A stretch of 64,000 nt of DNA from Takakia lepidozioides (taxonomy: Eukaryota > Streptophyta > Takakiopsida > Takakiales > Takakiaceae). Shown piece after piece: positions 11,236-23,289 of the stretch (positions are counted from its first letter, which is position 1; each line of letters opens with the position of its first letter). Under the pieces are notes generated by a model, which was given only the letters and a program-made list of their open reading frames with translations, did no database searches and was not told where the DNA came from. The stretch covers positions 38,175,053-38,239,052 of the forward strand of contig CM060732.1 of the NCBI GenBank assembly GCA_030704615.1. The letters are read 5' to 3'. The position numbers and the translations under genes are program-made.

Positions 11236-12640
11236 ATGATTCGAGAAGTTTGTTTTGTTTGTAGCGTCGTTGAGATCTCCCAAACCGCTGGCCCCAAGCT
11301 GTTGGAAAGCCCTTGATGACGACGAGGGGTCCACCGGCTTGGTCTCATGATTTTTGGACCGGCGGTGTGGGAGATGTGGAATTTCAAGTACTTTGGGACG
11401 CTGGAAATTCACAAAAAATAGCAAAATGGGCTTTCCTAGAGCAATGATTGGCCCTTCACGTGGGATATTTGGAATTTCAAGTGCTTTTGGTCGCTGGAAA
11501 TTTGCGAAAAATAGCTAAGTGGATGTATCAGTATATGAAGCCTCGACAGGGCAGATTGCAAAAATAACAAAGTGGGAATTGGGATTGCACTTGGACTGAG
11601 ATGACATTGGACACTTGAGGTCGCGGCCTCTACATGGATATATAAGAGATTGCAATGGGGTCGCTGGATTGCACTTGGACATAGATGACATTGGACACTT
11701 GATTTGGAATTTCAAGTACTTTTGGTCGCTGGAAATTCGTAAAAAATAGCCAAGTGGATATATCAATATATGAAGCCTCCACATGGGAGATTGCAAAAAT
11801 AACAAAGTGGTAGAGATCTTCCAAATTGTAGGTCTTTGGATACATTGGGGATTGCAGTGGACACTTGTGGTACTTGGGCCTCTACATGGGAGATGCACTT
11901 GGATACATGAATAAAAGATTGCACTTGGGCTTGGATTTCAATTTTTGACACATGGGCCAACGGCATAGGCTACATTAGAGGTCGCACTTTGGCCTCGACA
12001 TAGGAGACGCACTTTGATACATAGCAAATTGCATATGGGCTTAGATGACACTGGACACTTGGGCCGACGGGACAGGCTACCCTAGTCAATATATGAAGCG
12101 AGACGTTTGTTTTGTTTGTTTTGTTTGTAGCGTCGTTGAGATCTCCCAAACTGCGGGGCTCCAGCCCCGTGCTTGGTGCCGTTTGAAAGCCTTCGATGAG
12201 GAGGGGTGCACCGGCTTGGTCTCATGATTTTTGGACCCGCGGTGTGGGAGATGTGGAATTCTGAGTGCTTTTGGTCACTAGAAATTCGAGAAAAATAGCA
12301 AAGTGGGCTTTCCTGGAGCAGTGATTGGCCCTTCACGTGGGATATTTGGAATTTCAAGTATTTTTGGTTGCTGGAAATTCACAAAAAATAGAAAATATGG
12401 CAAAGTGGGCATTCTTGGGACAATGGTTGGAGCCTGGACGGGAGAGATATCAAGGGAAAGGTCTCCGGTTCAAATCTGGTCGTAGGCTCTATGGAAAACA
12501 AACTTACTTACATGACATTGGACACTTGGGCCAATGGCAAAGGCTACCCTCGAGGTTGCATTTGGGCCTCCCCATAGGAGACGCACTTGGACTTACATGA
12601 CACTGGACACTTGGGCCAACGGCACGGGCTATCCTAGTAA
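11236..12640 (+). repeat. non-coding block of interleaved short repeats
   Basis: A unit of nearly 300 bp beginning 'gtttgttttgtttgtagcgt' occurs at about 11245-11520 and again at about 12105-12410. Within and between the two units, a module 'ggaatttcaagtacttttgg' plus 'tcgctggaaattc' recurs near 11375, 11467, 11705, 12255 and 12348. A second module ('gacattggacacttgggcc') recurs near 11600, 11690, 12045, 12515 and 12600. No protein signature survives, so this is satellite-like or element debris. Confidence 0.75.
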
Positions 12641-12946
12641 GAGTTAAAACAGAATCCTATCCCTTAAAAAAAAAAAAAAAACAGAGAAAAGAAAGAATAT
12701 GGTGGAGGTTCGCCCAATAAATTGATAGAGCAGGAGCAAGTGCAGGCCCAATTAGGGCAAAGCGCCGGTGCGCACACACAGCAGAGACCAAGGACGAGAG
12801 GAAGGATGCGGGCAGAGAGGGCGTCGGGGCTTGCCTTGATCCTCAGTTCATCATACTATACTTTCTCTTCAATTTCTCTCAAATCCTAGATGTGCACTGC
12901 AGTATAAGGGGGAAAGGGCTTGCGCACTTTTCATAAACAGATCTGC

Positions 12947-12950
<4 letters not shown>

Positions 12951-12982
<32 letters not shown>
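12951..12982. repeat. GA microsatellite
   Basis: A run of (GA)n about 32 bases long, about 110 bases upstream of the DUF1664 start codon and therefore probably in its 5' UTR or core promoter. GA tracts are common in plant 5' leaders. Confidence 0.9.
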
Positions 12983-12983
<1 letters not shown>

Positions 12984-13090
12984 CTTGAACTACATGGGAG
13001 GATCATAGTGTGATTTCGAGAATCAAATTGATTGTGAGGGGGAAAAAAACGAGGAAAGGAGGGCGTCGAGATTCTGAGGTGCTGGGAGCC

Positions 13091-14284
13091 ATGGCGATGC
13101 AGAGCCTTGGGGCTACCAAGGTGGTGTTAATTATGGGCGCCGGTATGATGGGCTCTGTGTTGTTGAAGAACAGTCGGGTTGGAGACATCTTGTCGGATCT
13201 CTCAAATGTATGTGGCTCAGGTACACCGGGGGAGGGTGAAGGAAAGAAAGGGCTCCAACATCCAGAGAGATGAAAGTTGGGAAGGAGGTTCATAATTTCA
13301 TTTGAGAGACGGCCAGGCTGCTGCTGGATGCCTAAGGTTTGTAAGTATTGTACTGAAAAATGAATAAACACTTGTGGAGTTTCTGTGTAGGTGTTGGCCA
13401 AGCATTTGAAAGAGGATGGGGACGGATCTGGAGAGTCAGGGGACACTGGCGGGGCTCTTGCCGCGCAGGTCCGCCGCTTGACACAAGAACTTAGGCAGCT
13501 GGCGGCTTCGTCACGACCAATTACTGTTGTCAATGGGGGCCCTAATTCGGCGACAGGTCTCTCAGGACTGGTAGTACCTGTTGTAGCCATTGGAGTTGCT
13601 GGCTATGGATATTTCTGGTGGAAGGGGTGGTCTTGGGGAGATGTTATGTACGTAACACGGAAGAACATGAACAATGCCGTAGCGAGTGTTTCGAAGCAAT
13701 TAGAGCATGTCTCAGCGGCCCTCTCTTCCACAAAGAGGCATCTAACTCAAAGGCTTGAAGCTGTGACTAAAACCCTCGATGACAGTGTTGCAATGCAAGG
13801 ATTGATCAAGGACCAGGTATATGAAGTTCGAGGAGAGGTGGAGAGGAGTGTGATTGAGATTGAGAATGTGCAGCGTCTTGTGGAGGGCTTGGAGGTCAAA
13901 ATTGATGGTGTCCAAGCTAAGCAGCTCCTTGCCAACCAGGGAATATATTTGCTAGTTGAGTCAGTTGGGTCCCTTCAGATACCAGCTAAGCCCGAGCTTC
14001 TTAAGGGTGTTCAGTCCTGGTTATCAAGAGCGCGGCAACTGGAGAACTCATCATCCTCTGGGGCAATTAGTTCCTTAGCAGGTTTGAAAGAGGTGCAGTA
14101 TATCTCAGATGCTCTCCAATCCAACTTCCCTGCAGCCAGTACTCCCGAGATCACATATCCAAACAGTGACGGCGAGATTAGACCCATTGCCGGATTGGGT
14201 GGCATCAGCACTCCACTTAGGAGCATGCACAGGGCTTTTTCAGTTGGTTTGGGCCCTTTGCAGTATAACCTAGGGCATGGTTAG
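13091..14284 (+). CDS. DUF1664 family membrane-anchored coiled-coil protein
   Basis: Two exons, 13091-13207 and 13391-14284, join in phase 0 across a GTATGT...TGTAG intron to give a 336-residue protein. The N-terminus (MAMQSLGATKVVLIMGAGMM) is a hydrophobic stretch typical of the plant DUF1664 family. It is followed by a Gly-rich acidic linker and a second hydrophobic segment at about residues 96-116 (GLVVPVVAIGVAGYGYFWW). Then comes the family motif WSWGDVMYVTRKNMNNAV and a long predicted coiled coil (about 130-250; QLEHVSAALSSTKRHLTQRL and onward). The C-terminus is low complexity. The molecular function of the family is not established; a membrane-anchored scaffold is inference. The start is the first ATG after the GA-rich leader and matches the usual family N-terminus. 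Confidence 0.92.
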
Positions 14285-15599
14285 AGGATGCTGCTTCAAA
14301 TTCTGCGAGCTTTCTTTGTGGTTGGGCCAGTCTTGAAAGCAAAGTGAGAGAGAGAGAGAGGGGGGAAGGGAAGGAGATCATTTCTGTTCCATGCGTAATG
14401 ATGTTTAGCCAGCGTCTTTGATCCTTGCGCATCCGCAGGAAAAGAGAGGGATGAAGAGTGTGACGGAGTCCTCACTTTTTCTCTGTAACCTTGCATCGAC
14501 ATGTTTGTCAGGGTATATACTGGTCCCACTGGCCTAAGGCCTCAGGGATGTTAATATAAGTGATGGCTCCGTCATTTTTAGGAGGATTAAGTGTGGGAAG
14601 CAGGAAAGGTTGGGGTTGAGAGATGTAGCCAATACTTTGTGGCTAAAGACCCTGTGCTGGATTATCATAGAGTAGGAAATGGGTTGAGATGAAGCACACT
14701 GTGGGTGCCACTCATTCTTACCCTACAGTTAATGCAGACAGCTCACTTCCAAAGCTTGTGGAAGTGTGAGACGATGAAAGGTGATGATCAAGGTTTGTAT
14801 TGCTTCCACTACAGCAAGCAAATCTAGGTGTTGCTGTATTTCTGTCGTCTTGCAGCTTACCTGTACTCCATCCTGTTCAACCTAAAAAGAATAATAGTCT
14901 GGCACCTCCACACAATGGTCAGTTTTTGCATTATTTGGAAACAGGCACATTGCCAAAGCACCATTGTGCTGTCTTGTGAAGGTGCTGCTATACTTTCGAG
15001 ATGTGACACAAGACCATCTACAAACTGTTTGCATGAGAAAATGGGAACTAAGCAAGGACGTTATCCCAATCCCCACAATTCTGCATGTTGGCACTTCTGC
15101 TTGGTTCACACAAGGATCCATATCGATTGAGAGACAGTTTGCTTGCCGTCATGTTTGAAGTTAATGATGGATACAAATGAGCCACCTTGCTGGTAAATCA
15201 CTTGGCCTCCGATCCTTGGTTGCCGAAACCATGACTAGCTAAAGTTAGGGAAGCCGCGGTTGGATGATGTTCAGTTGGGCTCCAATGTTGCTGTAATATA
15301 TATACTGGAACTCCAACTTCCCTTCCTAACTTCCAGTAGTGCATTGATCGAGCAGTGTGGCAGAGAAACCACTACCATCTTCCAAGACCGAGCAAAATCA
15401 CCATAATTCCACAAAGATGGTTCAATTGTATTGATCTATAGTCTTATGTGTGCTGGTCTGCAGTGTGGAAGGGCTATGCAAATATACCTAGTGTCGAGGG
15501 AAACATGAGCGATAGAGATTGGACGAGCAAGGCCTGTCAATTTGCGTGTGTAAAGGTTGCAATCTGCAGGCTGCACACTTGAGAAGCTGGAGAACAAAC
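14285..15599. other. intergenic; no gene recognised
   Basis: This holds the 3' UTR of the DUF1664 gene (with a short GA run near 14346) and presumably the promoter of the DNAAF4 homologue. Short frames here have no recognisable domain. Confidence 0.5.
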
Positions 15600-18500
15600 A
15601 TGCCAATAACACCCACCTACCAGTGGCAAGAAAGGGAGGGCTGGGTCAGAATTGATGGGACGCTTCGCAACGTCACTCCTTCTTTGGTCGATGTTACATG
15701 TACATTCTACATCCCTTTGCCTATCTTGTCTTTTGGCCGATCCTTCTCATCAATATATCCCTCTTCGCAGACCAAACTGAGATGTGTATAGTGCACGTAG
15801 TCAACTCTGGTGTTGAAAATAATGCCGGAAATTGTTACCCGTTCTTGTTTCAAGTTGACCTGTTTGGAGATGTAGACAGCGACAAAAGCTCAGCTGTGGT
15901 CGGTAAAGATGGTGTGAACTTCTTCCTTGTCAAGGTGCGGTTTTCATCATACGTTCCTTCTTTTGTCCAACAGTAGGACATTGGCATGTCTTGACAGTTG
16001 TGAGGCCAGTTCCTTCTCCTTTCTCGATAAGACAGAATTAAACTTCAGGAGAGGAAAGAGATCATGGAGTGGCACAGAGAATTCATGAATATAGACTGTC
16101 CATTGCATGTGGCCTATTAGTTGGCTGCAAGGAAACGTACATCTGACTTGCTCCGGACCTTTTTGGTAGAGAGAAGAGGGATTCTGGGGGAGACTCGCAG
16201 CCGTGGGAGAGAAAAAGAGCATCGTTGCCCGGCGCGAGCAATCGCTTGATGCTGTAGCACGACTTGCCCAGAAGGTAGGCCATCTGAATTGAAGTTTCTG
16301 GGAGGGATGAGGAGACGGAAGTATTGTCTTGCAAGTGGGTTATGTTCCTATTGATGAGGCTCTACTTGTGTGTGAGGATTTTCTTTAGGCCTCTGGTTCT
16401 CATTGCAGTTCCTGCAGAAATGCTTATGGGTAATTTACATTGGAGTTGTAAAAGTTCCCAGTTTCCAATTCTCACGTTCGGTTGTTTCCACAAGCAGACA
16501 AAGAAAGATGCTCCTGCAGAGGCCTCCCGGATTGGCCGGCTTGCTGTGGAGAAGCAGATGAATTTGGAGGAGGTCGGTCACCCTACATCGAACCTGGCAT
16601 GTCTTTAGGTGCTTTTAACTCAAAGCTGCCAAACTAAGAATACATGCTTATTCTGTGATCTTCTGTTGAAGCATAGGTTACAGAGAGAATTTTCCATCGC
16701 TCTTCAAGTGGGTTTCTTGTTCTTCTACTTTGTTCCATGGCTCCTGAGGCTGGCCCGTGGATGCTATGGAGTTTCTTTGTTTGTTTCTTTCTCCATGGAC
16801 GAATGTAACAAATTCATTTCTTCTTCTCTTCTGTCTCTACCATTCGCTCTCCAAGCATCCCGGTGTCTGTTATGAAATTTCTTTCCTCTTTTGTCTCTCT
16901 CTCCACAAGTGCAGACATTACACAGTTCCTTTGTTTCTTCCTTCTTCCTCCATTCTACTTCAACGTCCACTGGGTGAATTAGAAAACATCTAGTGGTGTA
17001 AGGTCCTGAGCCTTCATGTTGCTGATGCTCAATCAACAACGTTCTTTGAGCTATCCAGCAATGTCCCTGGATAGAGGTCTAAACTGCAGGCCCTGTGTGT
17101 ATTGGCTTTTGTGTGTCAAAGGGGGAGCGCAGGACTATCGAGACAAGGAAAAAGGCTGAACTGAACTTTGAGCAAGTAAGTTTTGATTGCCATAAGACTG
17201 AAAGCGCCACCAAAGGAGTGCGCAGTGTTATTGTAGGAGCATGGATAGAGCTTGAGCAGCTATTTCAAGCTCCATGTAGATATTTTCTGTCTTGAAAGTC
17301 CTGAGGGGAGAAAGATGCTCACCTGAAAGTGACCATCCTCCTGTAGACTGATGGTCTATTATTGTTTTGGATGTTTTGAATAGTCCGAAATCAAGCAATG
17401 GCAAGAATGTCTTATAAAGTCAGAAGTAAGAGCTTTAGCACTGGAGCACGCACAACATTTCCATGAAAAAGCCGAGAAGAGCATTGCATGGGAGCTCAGT
17501 GCCCAAACCACCTGTGAGTCCAACAAAGTTTCCAATAACCGAACACCGGAGAGCTCTAATGCAGGAGGGATCTGTGGCAATAAGAGCTTCCAGGAAGAAA
17601 GAATGCTGGACAATGACAATCCTACACGCAGAAGTTGCAGGGTTAGGACCCTGGAGGACAAGATGGGAGGTATTAACACAGCTACTTTGGGAAGAGAATT
17701 TGGCACTGTTACAGAGACCCAGGATGCTTCCAAGGAATTCTCCAGCCGAGATCCATCACCTATCTCTAGATCACACAGCCAAGCTTCAACAAAATTACAG
17801 AATGTTGTACTTTTTGAGAAGAGGCTACCTGCACCACGCGAAAACACCTATGTCTCAGTGACATTCAGCCCAAAACCCACACTCCCTGATCATTTACCAG
17901 CTCGTGAAAGCAGAGGTAACTAGTAACTACGCTAATTTCACTTCAATTTTTGTAGAATCTCTTGCAGATCTATGGACTATTGTCCTTGTTGTTTGTACTG
18001 ACTTCTACAAGTTCATCTCTAGAACAATGCAGAACCAACTGTGGAGCTAAAGGATCACCATCATGCAGTCTCTGATACAACTGATGTGTCCGAGAGGTTT
18101 ACTACTACTACTGTTAGCATTTGGTTTGCTGAGAAGTGGAATGAGATTTAGACTTATGAATGTTAGCAGAGAAGTAGCTGCAGCAGGTGGCTTTTATGAA
18201 TCCTTTCAATACAATACTTCCAACTTTCTGGACCATACAGAGGAGAACCTGTTCACTAATTATAAGCAATGATTTGTGTCGTCAGGGAACCATTATTCCT
18301 TCAAGATAGAGGCAACCGGTTCTTTCAGTAATTCTCTGCACCACTTCTTATTCTTTCCAAGTTTAATTACCTTTTGAAGCATCTCATAGGTGTGTAGTGT
18401 TTGTGTTGTCACAAGCCTGTGTCATAGCCTAGCAAGTGTCGCTGCAATAGTGGTAGGCTACCCTCAGAAACCAAAGGCAAGGGGTGCGTCTGGTTGCAGA

Positions 18501-19297
18501 GCTGGAGACTACGCAAGTGCAGCAAATGCCTACACGTATGCTATTGCAAAGGATGCAGCCATGCTCTTGTATCGCATCAATTTAGATTCGCTTAATTTGG
18601 CTGTTGTGTTTTTACATATGTGTTTGCGAGAAGAACTTTTTGTCTGAAGGTGAGTTGTCTATTATGATGTGCCCTCTCTTAAACATTACCTGCACCCACT
18701 TCTCCCGTTGTCTCTCATCCCAAAGCATTCCAGATTTTCCTTGCCTCCAGACCAAACCCCCACTTCCCCCTCATCTCTCACTGCCAGACTTTCCTTTTCC
18801 CCTAGACCAAATTCCTTGACAGATTGGGCATAGCTGCTATGCGAACCGAGCCGCTTGCAGATTGCAGCTGAAGCAGGCGCAGCAATGCATGGATGATTGC
18901 ACAATTGCTCTTCGCCTCCTCAAGGATGAGACCTCACTTGACTGGCCATCTGACATTCCACTGAAGATTGCACAGCAAGGGATGTCAAAAAGTCAAGAGG
19001 GAAAACTGGCATCCTAGGCTGGACACATGCCCGACTTCCCAAAGGCAAAGTTTGCAGTGGCTCTGACCCACTTTAGTCACATTTTCAAGTTGCGCTGCAC
19101 ATGAGGAAACTTAGTAAAGTCTAAAACAACACGATCTCTCAATGCCTTGCACTGAGTAGCACTCCAATACCCAAGAGTTTGCAGCCTTACAAACATCGTG
19201 CTGTCTAATGCAGGCACTGCAGCTGGATCCAACAAATAGAGCTGTTCAATGCAACTTAGATGAGATAAAGGCAAGGCTGATGGCTCCAGAAGGTTAG
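15600..19297 (+). CDS. DNAAF4: DNAAF4/DYX1C1 homologue, axonemal dynein assembly factor (multi-exon)
   Basis: DNAAF4 is a cytoplasmic co-chaperone (CS domain plus TPR) needed to pre-assemble dynein arms of motile cilia. Exons placed with consistent phases: 15600-15699, 15771-15934, 16170-16274, 16498-16572, 17122-17175, 17384-17915, 18033-18096. The start MPITPTYQWQEREGWVRI and CYPFLFQVDLFGDVDSDKSS give the CS domain (about residues 1-90). Next come REEGFWGRLAAVGEKKSIV and a Lys/Glu-rich helix (RLAVEKQMNLEE, GERRTIETRKKAELNFEQ). A Ser-rich stretch ends in the DNAAF4 hallmark PAPRENTYVSVTFSPKPTLP. A TPR follows (RAGDYASAANAYTYAIA, ending 18568; then CYANRAACRLQLKQ from 18834). The last exon, 19214-19297, encodes ALQLDPTNRAVQCNLDEIKA. 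The link between 18096 and the first TPR exon is unresolved, and the part between 19010 and 19213 lacks the expected last TPR helices. A cryptic exon or partial decay is possible. Confidence 0.85.
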
Positions 19298-20221
19298 TCA
19301 TTTCCAAGCACGGCTCTCGGAATAGACTGCTGCATGGTACAGTGGTTCATCAGCAAGTTCTCGGCCATTCATATGATAAGATCGTGCGGAAAACATTGTA
19401 AACGTGTGTGGTCCTGAACATGGACAAGCTACAAATTTATTCATGACCCCAATTCACCTTATGGTGACGTTACTATCATACCATCCACTTGTGCATTTAG
19501 ATCATCTTTATGCATCTGAATCATCTAGGCTCACTTGTTGTTGAGAAATTGTTGTGTCTGCACACAGGTCCTTGGATCACCCTTGGATCCTAGACCTCAC
19601 TGAAATGGAGAACTGCAATGTTCAGTAATATATAAGTCTGCTATCAAATATAGAGAGCGATATATGCTACTGTACATCGTTGCGGTTCCTGTCTACTGGG
19701 TCTGGAGTAGTGTGAACAGTTTGAACTTCCAGTTCCCATGACAGTGGCCGTGCACCTTATCAACATTCCGTTATATCTTTCAATACTGGGGGTTAAGTTC
19801 CCAGGAATCATAGGATAGAACCACCTTGAAGATCAATTCGTTTGAAAAATCTCCAAATATACCTGGAGCTTTGTGGTTTGAAATTTTTATCTTAATTTCT
19901 CTGTTCCGGAAACGGATCGTTGCACCCACATACTTCAACCAGTTTGTCAAGACAATGTCCAGCTGCTGTCAATTTGCTGTGGGAAACGGACTTTCCATTT
20001 CTGGTAGAAAGCTCCTCGAGTTCCATGCAGTGACGGCCCTCTTATCCCATGTATCATGCGTCGCTCCATCTTGCATCCCACATATGCATCCTTTGCATCC
20101 CAGCAGGCCGGCCTAATTTCAAATTTGAATTGAGATGGATGGGGTCTGACAGATTTCAAATTTATTGTAAGGCCAGGTTCGCACATGGCAGTTAACTTGC
20201 AGTTAACAGTCAATAGTTAGT
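19298..20221. other. no gene recognised
   Basis: 3' flank of the DNAAF4 locus and intergenic DNA; nothing assignable. Confidence 0.5.
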
Positions 20222-20242
20222 GTTAACGGCCGCCGTTAACAA
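20222..20242. repeat. short palindrome
   Basis: Arms 'tgttaacgg' and 'ccgttaaca' flank a 3-base centre. A related GTTAAC-rich stretch lies just upstream ('cagttaacttgcagttaac'). Function unknown. Confidence 0.6.
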
Positions 20243-20262
20243 ACGAGAATTCGACTAAAATA

Positions 20263-20565
20263 TCAACCTCCTCCTACGTTAAGGCCTAAGTAGCCGTTAG
20301 TAAAAAATATATATATAGACTGGTGTCTCTTCACCACAAGGGCGACTTTCATAGAAGCATGTGAAGACAGATTCTGGCTGGCACTAGTGAGTACGTTCTT
20401 GAGTAGTGATAGCTCTTTCTGGTGGGAAGTAGCAAGGTAAAGCAAGCCTGCTAAGGAAAGGGAATCACCTGCAGAGAACCCAAGATGTGCTTCTACTGAT
20501 CTTTCCTTTACACCTGAAAACCATCTGTCACATTCATCCATATCGAATATGTAGAGCAGTTTCAT
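20263..20565 (-). other. orphan 100-codon frame of coding-like composition
   Basis: The minus-strand frame contains DECDRWFSGVKERSVEAHLG, then a Leu/Ser-rich helical stretch (LSLAGLLYLATSHQKELSLL). It looks like an internal exon of a real protein because it is free of low complexity, but I do not recognise the family and found no neighbouring exons. It may be a gene fragment. Confidence 0.25.
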
Positions 20566-22050
20566 TCGGCGCTGATTCTAGAGTGGTCCAGGAGTTACTG
20601 CGGTCCAGGAGTTAAAAGAGGGGGCCAATGTAGGAAGGCCACCTGTATTAATTAATGGATAGTTCTACTAATATGTCGGTCCGGTGAGAAGCAATTGATT
20701 AGTTGCTTGTAACTTGTGTCTTCAACATGCTCACACAAGCACTAGTAGCGTGTCTCACTAGTGGTTTGAGAGCCAAAGCCAGCGTGAGTAGTTGTTTGCT
20801 ATGTTGGGGGTCGGGCCAGGTATGGCAGGTAGGGTCAAAGTGGCTGCAAGAGGGAAAAACAAGGTGGCGGAGGGTGCAGAGAAGTTCACAGAGGCAAGTG
20901 TTACTATCGGTGTGGGTGGAGCAAATATCGACGCCACATCAGGTCCCCTTTATTCCTTGTTCACAGATTACCATGCATTTTAGTGACTGGTGGTGTTCTG
21001 TGTGTTCTGTATAGCAACCTCCAGTAGGTTGAATCTCGGTTCTCATTTCTGCAACTCTTGTGTTACCCACTTTTCAAACTTTCAATACTTTATTAATAAA
21101 TTTTGATGCTCGACCATCCAACAATTAAAAGAAATCTCAAGTACATCACTTGAACACCCAAATCACGACCGCAAAGCCTAAGCCCTCTTTGTTTAAAGTA
21201 TAGGAATCCTAACCCTAAGCCACTCATCTAGATGGCAGCCATTCATATGTTTTATATTTTCCAGCCAAGTGCCATAACAGACTTGAAGTTGTGAGCATGG
21301 CTGCTGCCATTACTGACTAGCTGTTAACATCAGAAAAATCACAGGCTAATTGTTGGCATGTCGATTTCTAACAGTTGCCTTCATCCGAGCAGTAACCCTC
21401 CCATTCATTCATGGGAAATATAGTCAAACAAGAATCAGGCTCTTCACATATGTGAAGCCGACCGCCGCCCTTGTAGGCGAGCTGATGCAAAAAGACTTAC
21501 CATGAACTAGGCCTCGAGCAAGTGGAATGAAAAAACCAAAGAGATGAAAACCTTGCTCTGTAAGTTGAGCGAAGGACAAAACCTCTCATTGGAAAATCCC
21601 TAAGTGCTTCGTACAGGTGAGGCAATGAAAAATGAACTACAAATAGGTGATCGCCAATCAAATCCAACCCATTCCAATCAATTGTTACCTAGTTTAAATA
21701 TCTAAAGGTCTGATTCATCCTAATATGGGATGAAAAGTAGTTGTGGAATACTATTCTCATCAAGCTTGAAATAAAGAAAATAATGCTGAAACAATTTTTT
21801 CTCTATGGGTCCTTCTTAGATGAATAAAAGTGTTTTACGAAACTTCAGACGAGAATCCATTGTAACTTCTTCCTCATCTTTAATTTTTATCCCACTTCAA
21901 CTTTCATAGGTCCATTTTTTCATGGAAGTTATTTTTAAACCAATTGATTCACGATCTATTATTTGATTAACCAATCCCTTTTCTTGTGAAGAATTAAGAG
22001 TTAAATGGTTCGACGTTTTTTATTTCTGAGAGCAATCCATATTTTTTGTT
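20566..22050. other. AT-rich intergenic stretch, no gene recognised
   Basis: A 63-codon plus-strand frame (20792-20983; GRVKVAARGKNKVAEGAEKF) is the only one with protein-like composition. It has no recognised relatives and no visible exons nearby. Confidence 0.4.
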
Positions 22051-22660
22051 CACTACACCGTTGGGGGGGATTTAGCGACACCCGCGGATTTCCGGGATGG
22101 CGGCAATTGCAAATCTGCGACGCCCCAGGCATCGCAAATGTGTCGCTAGGGGGGGGCGTCGCAGATTCCGGACTTAAGGCGACGCTAGGGGGGTTGCAGA
22201 CCCAAACCCCCCTGAAAATCCCCGCGTCGCAATAGCCATAAACGAGGGAAAAAAAATAAAAAAAACAAAAATACGACGCCCTAGGGATCGCTGTTTGGAT
22301 TTCGCTTTCGAATTTTTTTTAATTTTGAATTTTTTTAAATGGCGAAATACACACGGTTCAAAAAATGGCGGGAGACACACTTCTCACATAGTGTCAAACC
22401 TAACCCATGAGCATGTGTTTGCAAGTAGCCGACACACATCGAGTTCCTAAATCATTCAATGTGTTGTTCGGCAAATTTGAACTCAAGACCTCTATATTAT
22501 ACACATAATAAGATACTTCACACTAACCAGCATATCAATCAAAACACTTACATACAAACTTATGATTTAATTATACATAAGGTAGTTCATGCGTACATCG
22601 GTTGCTTGTCATGTAAGCGACGTCTCTGGCGTCGCATTAATCAAAACGATTTTATTTATT
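22051..22660 (+). mobile_element. candidate CACTA-type (En/Spm) transposon end with subterminal repeats
   Basis: The stretch begins CACTACACCG at 22051 and is followed by an unusually GC-rich block inside AT-rich DNA. That block is dense in GCGACGC / GCGTCGC motifs in both orientations (for example near 22065, 22115, 22155, 22185, 22225, 22275, 22612 and 22630). A CACTA terminus followed by inverted and direct GCGAC-type subterminal repeats is the known architecture of CACTA elements. I did not find a convincing opposite end, target duplication or transposase, so the limits are guesses. Confidence 0.45.
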
Positions 22661-23289
22661 TTTGTGCGAGAAAATTACCTCCGATGGACAAGGAGGCAGG
22701 AAGACACAAGATATTTTAGCCTACATCTAGATAACTATTAATGACAAGCACTCATTGGATGGAAACCGGTTGAAGAAGCTGCATAGCATGTTCAAGATTG
22801 GTCATACAGAAGAGTCTACATCGTCATCCTCCCTAGGAAAGTGGCACATGACACGACATTTAAACTAACGGACACTCCTCATCAAGCGGGCGTTCCCCTT
22901 TATGCCGCTTATTTTGATGAAAAATGACTTTCAAGAGACTAGGACGCTAGTAAGACTGTTAAAAATGAAATATAAATTTGTGTTGTACAATCAGATCGTC
23001 AGGCTTTAGTTGTATAAACTCTCTCAGCATCAAACATGATTCGATCTCACATGCTTCCAATTTGTAGAACTACCTCCAAAGCCAACTTCGATATGTATCG
23101 TGTCTTCCCATCGTCTAAGAGAATTTAGCAGGCTTGACATAAAAATCTAAGGCTTTCTCTTATCTCAAAGTGGGTTGTTTGTACGGCAACAACAATAACA
23201 AGCATTCAGATTTTGCTGAGATATGAGTAAATAATGTCAGCACTGTACCAAATTTAGCCTCTTATGCTGCTATCGTCTAGTTTCTAGAT

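Noticed and set aside
13003-13590. 195-codon open frame on the minus strand
   Set aside because: It lies antisense to the DUF1664 exons, is Pro/Ser-rich and has no family signature; it is a shadow of the real gene.
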